From assembly GCF_033344935.1 (NCBI RefSeq), contig NZ_JAWPMM010000001.1, forward strand, positions 1,474,001-1,538,000: 64,000 nucleotides of DNA. Reading direction: 5' to 3'. How positions within the stretch are numbered: the first letter of the stretch is position 1; each line of letters opens with the position of its first letter. The translations under genes were made by a program, and so were the position numbers. Shown one piece after another: positions 1-6,396 of the stretch. A model generated the notes under the pieces. That model saw nothing but the letters and a program-made list of their open reading frames with translations. It had not been told where the DNA came from and made no database searches. This stretch comes from Reichenbachiella sp. (GTDB taxonomy: Bacteria; Bacteroidota; Bacteroidia; Cytophagales; Cyclobacteriaceae).

Positions 1-434
1 TTTAAAAGCTTTTCGCAATGTTTGAAAAAATAAGGGAGTCCATCCAGCTTTCCGGCCAGACCCAATCCGTTCATGAGCAATAGAAGTGTGTCGTATTTTC
101 CCTTATGAGCGAAAAAATCTTCTTCTACGATTTTTACCATGCCTGAGTGACGTAGCGTTTCTATACATCCAGGTGAATTTTCTAACGCTGTAGCATCCAT
201 TTCGAATGCCTGCATGAAAAGCGCGTGGGCTCCTGCGCCTGCGCCTACATCTAGTATTTTGCCTTCACACGAAGTAATGGCCAAATTTTCCAGATCGGTA
301 AAGTCTTGATGATCTCTGAAGAATACCTCTACCGGCATTTCTTCAGGCTCACCGTAAGAGTTGTAGGTTTTCAGGACTACCGAATGGTCTCCTTTATAAA
401 AGTCAAATATGGCTTCGCCGTGTACGTCTTTCAA
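1..434 (-). CDS. Class I SAM-dependent methyltransferase (partial, runs off left edge)
   Basis: The reading frame is open from a TTG at 434 to the window edge, giving about 144 residues. It contains the SAM-binding glycine-rich motif DVGAGAGAHAL, followed by an acidic residue at the next strand end (ALENSP) and a conserved-looking LLLLMNGLGLAG segment. These are typical of a Rossmann-fold methyltransferase; the substrate cannot be told. The first ATG lies about 30 residues in, downstream of conserved-looking sequence, so TTG is the likely start. It sits one codon after the ffh stop and in the same frame as ffh, suggesting translational coupling. The C-terminus lies outside the window. Confidence 0.72.
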   Translation of the reverse strand, partial: MKDVHGEAIFDFYKGDHSVVLKTYNSYGEPEEMPVEVFFRDHQDFTDLENLAITSCEGKILDVGAGAGAHALFMQAFEMDATALENSPGCIETLRHSGMVKIVEEDFFAHKGKYDTLLLLMNGLGLAGKLDGLPYFFKHCEKLL

Positions 435-437
435 TGT

Positions 438-1766
438 CTATTTGAACATGTTCATTCCAGATAGCGCTCTTTTGGCTCCGCCCATTTTGTTCATGGTCTT
501 CATCATTTTACGCATCTGATCAAACTGTTTGAGTAATTGATTGACTTCCTGAATAGAAGTGCCACTGCCTTTAGCGATTCGCTGCTTTCTACTGCCATTG
601 AGCAAATCCGGCTCTTCTCTTTCCTTTATGGTCATTGATTTAATGATCGCTTCAATAGGCTTCAAAGAATCATCGTCAATGTCAATATCTTTAATGGCTT
701 TCCCTACGCCGGGTATCATACCCATCAAATCCTTAAGGTTACCCATTTTCTTGATTTGCTCTAACTGCGAGAGGAAATCATCAAACCCGAATTGGTTCTT
801 TCGGATTTTTTTCTGAATTCTTTTAGCTTCTTCTTCGTCGAATGTGTTTTGTGCTTTCTCTACCAAAGAAACCACATCACCCATACCCAGGATTCTGTTG
901 GCCATCCTATCCGGGTGGAATACATCCAAGGCATCCATCTTTTCACCAGAACTGATGAATTTGATTGGCTTGTCAACAACCTTTCGAATCGTTAGAGCAG
1001 CTCCACCACGTGTATCACCATCTAACTTGGTCAATACCACACCATTGAAGTCCAGGCGGTCGTTGAAAGTCTTTGCTGTGTTTACAGCATCCTGACCTGT
1101 CATCGAATCCACTACAAATAGGGTCTCCGCAGGATTCAGGGCTTTCTTCAGTGCCTCTATTTCATTCATCATCTGTTCATCTACTGCGAGACGACCGGCT
1201 GTATCGACGATGATGGTTTTTTTATTGTTTTCCTTCGCGTATTTCAGCGCGTTTTTAGCAATCTTAAGTGCGTCCTTGTTTTCAGGTTCTGCATATACGT
1301 CGACCTCGATTTGCTCACCCAGTACTTTCAGCTGATCTATCGCAGCTGGTCTGTAAATATCACAGGCTACAAGTAATACGTTTCTATTTTGTGTCTTAAG
1401 GTGACGAGCAAGTTTTCCAGAGAAGGTGGTTTTACCCGATCCTTGTAGTCCTGAAATCAAAATAACATTAGGGTCGCCTTTGAGGTTGATTTCCTCACTG
1501 CGACCACCCATTAATTCTGTTAATTCTTCAGAAACAATTTTTGTCAATAATTGTCCTGGAGAAACTGCTATTAATACATCCTGGCCCAGTGCTTTTTCTT
1601 TGATGGAATCGGTGACTTCCTTTGCCACTTTAAAGTTAACATCGGCGTCAATTAATGCCCGTCTAATTTCTTTGACGGTAGCTGCCACGTTAATTTCAGT
1701 TATCCTTCCCTGTCCCTTCAGTGTCTTGAAGGCCTTATCGAGCTTTACACTAAGATTATCAAACAT
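438..1766 (-). CDS. ffh: Signal recognition particle protein Ffh (SRP54 GTPase)
   Basis: A 442-residue protein of normal Ffh length. The N-terminal helical bundle (about 1-90) is followed by the NG GTPase domain with P-loop GLQGSGKTT (106-114), DTAGR (from 188) and TKLDGDTRGG (about 247). A methionine-rich M domain (about 300-442, with a run such as MRKMMKTMNKMGG) binds signal peptides and 4.5S RNA. It directs nascent membrane proteins to FtsY and the Sec translocon. The methyltransferase follows it on the same strand with almost no gap. The ATG start is unambiguous. Confidence 0.98.
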   Translation of the reverse strand: MFDNLSVKLDKAFKTLKGQGRITEINVAATVKEIRRALIDADVNFKVAKEVTDSIKEKALGQDVLIAVSPGQLLTKIVSEELTELMGGRSEEINLKGDPNVILISGLQGSGKTTFSGKLARHLKTQNRNVLLVACDIYRPAAIDQLKVLGEQIEVDVYAEPENKDALKIAKNALKYAKENNKKTIIVDTAGRLAVDEQMMNEIEALKKALNPAETLFVVDSMTGQDAVNTAKTFNDRLDFNGVVLTKLDGDTRGGAALTIRKVVDKPIKFISSGEKMDALDVFHPDRMANRILGMGDVVSLVEKAQNTFDEEEAKRIQKKIRKNQFGFDDFLSQLEQIKKMGNLKDLMGMIPGVGKAIKDIDIDDDSLKPIEAIIKSMTIKEREEPDLLNGSRKQRIAKGSGTSIQEVNQLLKQFDQMRKMMKTMNKMGGAKRALSGMNMFK

Positions 1767-1963
1767 AATTCTTGAATCGTATTAATTATTCCGCAAAGCT
1801 AATGATTCCCTTGCAATGATCGAAAGGGAATGATTGAATGTTCTCCTTTCCTCAACAGGAAATTAATTTTTCATGGCGTTGTAACTTTTTATCTCTTCAT
1901 TCAGTATTATACTAAAGACTGTACCTTGTATAACATAATACTGAAACCAAAAATCAAAAACTC

Positions 1964-2431
1964 ATGAATAAACTCATTATACTAATTGGCTTGTTGATAG
2001 GATTTCAATCAGCTGATGCGCAAAACGGCAGAGTACGCGAACGAGACCTTGAAGGCGTATGGAAAATGAAAATATCTTTGGATGAAGATGTTTTCGAACA
2101 GGAATTGGACGATGAAGACAATGCCTTTGCCAGGTTAATTCTAAGGGCAACCGGTAATCTGGTAGAGGGAATACTTGATGAAATAGACATTGAACTGGAG
2201 TTCAGAGATAATCACGAATGTAGAATTTATGTTTCTGCCTTTGGGGAAGAAGAGGTAGAGTACTCTGAATGGTACATCAATGGGAGAGGAGAATTATATA
2301 TAGACGATTCCGATTCTTTTCAAATGGGGGATGATGAATACTGGATATTCGAAGATGGTGTATTGGTGGCTTATGAAGATGGGAGGCCGCTCGACGATGA
2401 TGCTGCGGTGTATATGGTAAAAATAGAATAG
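1964..2431 (+). CDS. Secreted acidic protein of unknown function
   Basis: 155 residues beginning with a clear signal peptide (NKLIILIGLLIGFQSADAQ) cleaved near residue 20. The mature part opens with LEGVWKMKIS, the kind of start seen in lipocalin-like beta-barrel proteins, and then alternates strand-like and acidic stretches (for example DDDAAVYMVKIE at the end). Aspartate and glutamate are strikingly frequent. No catalytic motif or named domain is recognisable. It is a single gene closed by its own terminator, and probably exported to the periplasm or outside. Confidence 0.7.
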   Translation: MNKLIILIGLLIGFQSADAQNGRVRERDLEGVWKMKISLDEDVFEQELDDEDNAFARLILRATGNLVEGILDEIDIELEFRDNHECRIYVSAFGEEEVEYSEWYINGRGELYIDDSDSFQMGDDEYWIFEDGVLVAYEDGRPLDDDAAVYMVKIE

Positions 2432-2452
2432 TGAAATAAATTGATATATGAA

Positions 2453-2480
2453 AAACCGAGGTGAGAGCTTCGGTTTTTTT
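2453..2480 (+). terminator. Rho-independent terminator of the acidic secreted protein gene
   Basis: AACCGA and TCGGTT form a stem followed directly by a run of seven T, 20 bases after the stop codon at 2431. Confidence 0.75.
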
Positions 2481-2494
2481 GTTTTTGGTGTAAC

Positions 2495-2522
2495 GAAAGA
2501 AAGCCACTCATTTGAGTGGTTT
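2495..2522 (-). terminator. Terminator downstream of the tRNA-Pro-like copy
   Basis: On the minus strand ACCACTCA and TGAGTGGC pair around AA and lead into a T-rich tail. It occupies the same place relative to the tRNA-Pro-like copy (2531-2660) as the terminator at 2737-2764 does to the intact tRNA-Pro, consistent with duplication of the transcription-unit end. Confidence 0.55.
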
Positions 2523-2530
2523 TCTTGTGT

Positions 2531-2660
2531 CGGGATACGAGGCGCGCGGCTAGCGGATTCGAAGCGGGACGCCGCACCGCTGGGACCCCCTGGTCCCAAA
2601 CCAGACGGACGGTGAGTCGTGCACTACCGGACTGTGCCCGTCATGGAATGATACATTCCG
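2531..2660 (-). pseudogene. Expanded tRNA-Pro(TGG)-like copy with four ~15-nt insertions
   Basis: Read on the minus strand this is a second copy of the neighbouring tRNA-Pro. The anticodon arm and anticodon TGG are retained (25 bases at 2580-2604 identical to the intact gene). The D-loop, the T-loop core TTCGAAT and most of the acceptor stem are recognisable. Each junction between arms carries an extra GC-rich block of about 14-16 bases (around 2539-2554, 2564-2579, 2605-2620 and 2635-2654). The D stem has changed from GCGC/GCGC to GCAC/GTGC, a compensatory pair, and the blocks flanking the D arm contain GACGG and CCGTC, which can pair. The normal T stem is lost. About 40 bases of flanking DNA upstream of the tRNA (to about 2700) are duplicated too. 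It is unlikely to be a working tRNA; it may be a relic or a tRNA-derived structured RNA. Confidence 0.6.
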
Positions 2661-2736
2661 AACTTTAAATCGTCACCGGTATTATTTAAGCCTTTGTGAT
2701 CAAATAGATGGTGGAAAACTGAAATGGCTGTAAACG

Positions 2737-2764
2737 AAAAAAGCCCAGCAAAATGCTGAGCTTT
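2737..2764 (-). terminator. Terminator of the Ser-Arg-Pro tRNA array
   Basis: On the minus strand AAGCTCAGCA and TGCTGGGCTT pair (one G-T wobble) and are followed by a T run, seven bases after the 3' end of tRNA-Pro. Confidence 0.75.
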
Positions 2765-2770
2765 TAGAAG

Positions 2771-2844
2771 TCGGGATACCAGGATTCGAACCTGGGACCC
2801 CCTGGTCCCAAACCAGGTGCGCTACCGGACTGCGCTACATCCCG
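2771..2844 (-). tRNA. tRNA-Pro (anticodon TGG)
   Basis: 74 bases. The acceptor stem CGGGATG pairs with TATCCCG, the D stem is GCGC/GCGC, the anticodon stem is CCTGG/CCAGG around TTTGGGA (anticodon TGG), and the T arm is CCAGG-TTCGAAT-CCTGG. CCA is not encoded. It is the last gene of a minus-strand array with tRNA-Arg and tRNA-Ser. Confidence 0.96.
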
Positions 2845-2881
2845 AACTATAAACTGTCACCGGTATTATTGACAGCCTTTG

Positions 2882-2955
2882 TGATCCGCTCAGGACTCGA
2901 ACCTGAAACCTACTGCTTAGAAGGCAGTTGCTCTATCCAGTTGAGCTAGCAGACC
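2882..2955 (-). tRNA. tRNA-Arg (anticodon TCT)
   Basis: 74 bases, beginning GGTCTGC and ending GCGGATC plus discriminator A; the acceptor stem includes G-T wobbles. The anticodon loop CTTCTAA gives TCT, reading AGA. The T arm has GGTTCGAGTCC. It lies 37 bases upstream of tRNA-Pro in transcript order. Confidence 0.95.
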
Positions 2956-2988
2956 ATCAATATTCTGGAAGACTTCTTCTTCCTTCTT

Positions 2989-3005
2989 GCGGAGAGAGGG
3001 GGATT
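2989..3005. repeat. Direct repeat of the tRNA-Ser 3' end (att-like)
   Basis: Seventeen bases (GCGGAGAGAGGGGGATT on the plus strand) are identical to 3105-3121, the 3' end of the intact tRNA-Ser. A second copy of a tRNA 3' terminus about 116 bases downstream of the gene is the usual form of an integrase attachment site or its scar. No integrase lies nearby, so any element has gone or this is part of the local duplications. Confidence 0.5.
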
Positions 3006-3104
3006 ACTCATATGCACCTCCCTGCGCTTTGCCTCTCGTGATCCCATCGATCATTTGTGGCATTTCAAGACATTCAGGAAATAAATCCTTTCTGCCTTCA
3101 TGAT

Positions 3105-3192
<88 letters not shown>

Positions 3193-3400
3193 AGTGGATA
3201 CCAAACTACTAGAAATGGACCGAAATCTCATCTCTGCGGAACGTTTTTCCCCTCGTTTTTTTGGTGCTCCTCAAAAACGAGATGCAAATATAGCATAACA
3301 TATTTTAGAACTCCAACGGGTATTTAAAAAAAGCCTGAGAAATTTGAAATAATTTCAATTTCGGCGGGAATGTGCTCAGGAAGTGGCTTTTTATAACGAT

Positions 3401-3742
3401 TTATAGGATCTCAATTACGTTTTCAATCGGGCGACCGATGGCGGCTTTTCCATTTTTTACCACTATGGGGCGTTCAATCAGAATGGGATAAGAAACCATG
3501 GCTTCTATCCATGCCTCATCGCTCAGTTCTTTGCCTTTAAATTCTTCCTTGTAAATTTTTTCCCCCTTGCGTATCAACTCAAGGGGTTTGATGCCTAGCA
3601 TACTCACAAGTTCAGTGACCTCCTGTTTAGTTGGATTGGATTTGAGGTACTCAACAATTTCAATCTCTTCATTTTTTTCTTCCAGAAGGGCCAACGATTG
3701 CCTGCTCTTAGTACATCTTGGGTTATGATATATTTTGGTCAT
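3401..3742 (-). CDS. arsC: Arsenate reductase-like protein (ArsC/Spx thioredoxin fold)
   Basis: 113 residues, the usual size of the glutaredoxin-dependent ArsC family. The N-terminus MTKIYHNPRCTKSRQSL carries the catalytic Cys10 in the N-P-R-C-T-K-S-R motif. The C-terminal RPIVV and IGRP segments match the arginine-bearing region that holds the oxyanion. The family reduces arsenate with glutaredoxin, but many Bacteroidota members outside ars operons may act on other substrates. There is no ars regulator or efflux pump nearby. It follows the acyltransferase by 4 bases and probably belongs to the same three-gene transcript. Confidence 0.85.
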   Translation of the reverse strand: MTKIYHNPRCTKSRQSLALLEEKNEEIEIVEYLKSNPTKQEVTELVSMLGIKPLELIRKGEKIYKEEFKGKELSDEAWIEAMVSYPILIERPIVVKNGKAAIGRPIENVIEIL

Positions 3743-3746
3743 TGCA

Positions 3747-5090
3747 TTACAGTCTTTTTAAATAAATGTCTCTGGCTTGATCCAGTTCTTCAAAAATAGA
3801 AACTTTCAATTCTTCTAGTTCCTTTAATAAGTCCTTTTTCGGGTCGATGAAATTGTGGATTTTTAAAAATGAAAGACCTGATCGGAAGAAATTGTAGTAG
3901 TGAAGTACATAATAGCCGGATAGTGGGAGAGAAGCGAAGTACAAACTGAGAATAACAGGATCAACAGAAAAATTAGTATCGAATAGATAAAAGGATAGTG
4001 CATAGTAAGCTGGAAAGATGACGATACCCAAACTCATCATAATCGGGGCATAATATTCCACTTCTTTGGTGAATTTCTTGGCAAGCCAATAAGGCGCTCT
4101 GAAAGGAAGAAGATTTTGAATTAAACCATATAGGTAAATTGGAAAACCAGCGATCAAATAGAATGAGCCTGAGAGCAATATGCCAAATTTTTTCAATCTG
4201 CTTTGAAGTGGTCTTGTCCTATTGGCGGTGGTTTGAAATTCATCCAATAGCTGACTGCATCGATCAACTTTCTCTTTAATCGCATCAAATTTGTTAGGAA
4301 ACGTGACTTTGAAATACTGAATCGCATTGGCAATCTCTTTGGTTAGCTCAAATTCCTGCTCTTTGCTGTTGAGTTTTTTAACCAGTTGATCCTTGTAGAT
4401 TCTTTTGACTTTGAAGAAGAGATCTTCTTGTTCTTTGTCCTCGGTAGTAATTGTAAGACTTTCGAGTGACTCTCTTATTTTTTGTGTAAGTGCTTGCACC
4501 CCGGCGATTTCATCTTTTTCGTAAGCTTCTTTAAAATCTTTGACGTCTATGAGGTCTCCGGTGTTCACGTAGATTTTACTTCTGAACTTAGAAGGATTGC
4601 TATAGTAAAGGCCAATGGGGATGATCTTAACACCTAAATCAAAACCATTTTTCTGTTCTGCACTTAGTGCGATTCTAGCTCCACCAGTTTTGATCTTGCG
4701 TAGCTTTAATTCATGATAACTAGTTCCTTCAGGAAATAGCATCAATGAATTATTACCTTCCAGGAATTTATAACAATCTCGAAAGGTTTTTTCATTGTCT
4801 ATCTTCTCTCCTGGAGCCACGTCTTTGTCTCTATAAACCGGAATGACTCTAAAGTAGGCGAATATGGCATTCACTACAGAGTTGACAAAAATTGAAGCAT
4901 TGCCAAGAAAACCCACCCGTTGCTTGAAAAGCGTAGCCAAGATCAATGGGTCCATAAAAGTGTTAGGGTGATTGCCCACAATGATCAAAGGGCCTGATGT
5001 TGGTAGTTCGATGGCCTTATGAATAGATACCTTACGGAAAAATATCCGAAGGGCTACTTTGACTACTATTTTAAGGAAATTGTAAATCAA
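3747..5090 (-). CDS. PlsC-type lysophospholipid / glycerol-phosphate acyltransferase
   Basis: 447 residues. The acyltransferase block I is NHPNTFMDP (His41, Asp47; five residues between them as in the NHP subgroup) and the FPEGT block III lies near residue 120. The C-terminal half adds two or three hydrophobic segments (about 290-385), so the protein is anchored in the inner membrane. It should transfer an acyl chain to a lysophospholipid or glycerol phosphate; the exact acceptor is unknown. Its start overlaps the MFS transporter stop by four bases (ATGA type), indicating translational coupling. Confidence 0.85.
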   Translation of the reverse strand: MIYNFLKIVVKVALRIFFRKVSIHKAIELPTSGPLIIVGNHPNTFMDPLILATLFKQRVGFLGNASIFVNSVVNAIFAYFRVIPVYRDKDVAPGEKIDNEKTFRDCYKFLEGNNSLMLFPEGTSYHELKLRKIKTGGARIALSAEQKNGFDLGVKIIPIGLYYSNPSKFRSKIYVNTGDLIDVKDFKEAYEKDEIAGVQALTQKIRESLESLTITTEDKEQEDLFFKVKRIYKDQLVKKLNSKEQEFELTKEIANAIQYFKVTFPNKFDAIKEKVDRCSQLLDEFQTTANRTRPLQSRLKKFGILLSGSFYLIAGFPIYLYGLIQNLLPFRAPYWLAKKFTKEVEYYAPIMMSLGIVIFPAYYALSFYLFDTNFSVDPVILSLYFASLPLSGYYVLHYYNFFRSGLSFLKIHNFIDPKKDLLKELEELKVSIFEELDQARDIYLKRL

Positions 5091-6376
5091 GCTGTGCCTT
5101 TGTTCAGTTTTGCTCTTGACAAGATGATAAAGCCAATGACGAAAAACAAGCCCATGAAAAGCATGGAATTGCGCATGGTGCCAGTGAGCTGAAGGATGTA
5201 TCCGAAGCCCATGGTCCCCAATACGATGGCAAATTTTTCTGTTACATCATAGAAACTAAAATACGAAGCGGTGTCTTTAGTTCCTTCTGGGATCAGCTTA
5301 GAATAAGTAGATCTAGAGATGGATTGTATACCTCCCATGACCAAACCTAATAATCCAGCGAGTCCATAAAACACGGTTTTGTCAGCAATAAAATAAGCCA
5401 GGATGCAAATAGAAAACCAGATGACTATCGCTAGAGATATAGATGCTTTATTTCCTTTTTTGTTAGAGATGGCGGCAAACAAGTAAGCCCCACCTACGGC
5501 AACCAACTGAATGATTAATATTACAATTATCATTTCGCTGGATTCCATACCAATTTCTTCTGCTGCAAATAGAGGAGCCAATAGCATGACGGTTTGTACC
5601 CCCATACTGTAGAAAAAGAACGAATACAAGAAGCGGATTGAGTTGATGTTTTCTTTGAGGCTTCTGAATACCTTTTTAAGTTCATTAAATCCTGAGCGTA
5701 ATACTTCTCCTGTTATTTTTCCATGGGTGCGATTGTCTTTGAGTGCGGCGAATGCAATATGTGCAAAGCCAAACCACCATACCCCCACTAATAAAAACAC
5801 GAATCTTGTAGCACTTCCAGCGCCGTCAAACCCAAATGTCTCAGGAATTGAGACTAGTACTAAACTGACAATCAAGAGTAAAACGCTACCAATATATCCC
5901 ATTGAAAAACCTCGGGCACTCACACTGTCCATTTGATCTTCTGAAGCAATTTCGGGTAGGAAGGCATTGTAAAAAACAACAGAAGAGGCATAACCTAAAC
6001 TTGCCGTAATGGCCAATAAAATACCATATTCAATATTGCTTCCCTCAAAGAAGTATAAGCCAATACAAGCTAAAGAGCCGAGGTAAGTGAAGAACCTCAT
6101 GAATGCCTTTTTTGAGCCCCTATAATCAGCTACACCTGAAAGAATAGGATAGAGGATGACTGCTATCAAAAAAGAGAAAGAAATAGCATAAGAGTAAAGT
6201 ACGGAGCTATTGATAGAGAAGCCGAAAAAAGTAACCACGTCGCCATCAAAAGCTGCTTTAGTCGCACCGTTATAATAAATGGGGAAAATCGCTGTGGTTA
6301 CAATAAGGTTATACACCGAATTGGCCCAGTCATAAGAACACCAGGCGTTGATCGTCTTTTTGTCATTTAGAATCAT
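5087..6376 (-). CDS. MFS transporter, UMF1/Atg22-like family
   Basis: 429 residues with about twelve hydrophobic segments. The opening (INAWCSYDWANSVYNLIVTT) is characteristic of the UMF1 (Atg22-like) branch of the major facilitator superfamily, whose bacterial substrates are mostly unknown. It is an inner-membrane protein. It is the first gene of a probable operon with the acyltransferase and arsC-like gene (overlap of four bases, then a 4-base gap). Confidence 0.88.
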   Translation of the reverse strand: MILNDKKTINAWCSYDWANSVYNLIVTTAIFPIYYNGATKAAFDGDVVTFFGFSINSSVLYSYAISFSFLIAVILYPILSGVADYRGSKKAFMRFFTYLGSLACIGLYFFEGSNIEYGILLAITASLGYASSVVFYNAFLPEIASEDQMDSVSARGFSMGYIGSVLLLIVSLVLVSIPETFGFDGAGSATRFVFLLVGVWWFGFAHIAFAALKDNRTHGKITGEVLRSGFNELKKVFRSLKENINSIRFLYSFFFYSMGVQTVMLLAPLFAAEEIGMESSEMIIVILIIQLVAVGGAYLFAAISNKKGNKASISLAIVIWFSICILAYFIADKTVFYGLAGLLGLVMGGIQSISRSTYSKLIPEGTKDTASYFSFYDVTEKFAIVLGTMGFGYILQLTGTMRNSMLFMGLFFVIGFIILSRAKLNKGTA

Positions 6377-6396
6377 GGCCTGAAGATAAGAAAAAA

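Noticed and set aside
1805-1831. Inverted repeat ATTCCCTT / AAGGGAAT between ffh and the secreted-protein gene
   Set aside because: Only 8 bp with an 11-base loop in a promoter region; no further support for a function.
2294-2599. Minus-strand open frame across the secreted-protein gene and tRNA-Pro-like copy
   Set aside because: It lies antisense to a well-supported gene and the tRNA-like sequence and has no recognisable protein features.
3252-3281. Inverted repeat CTCGTTTTT / AAAAACGAG upstream of tRNA-Ser
   Set aside because: Too AT-rich with no T run on the transcribed strand; not a convincing terminator or operator.
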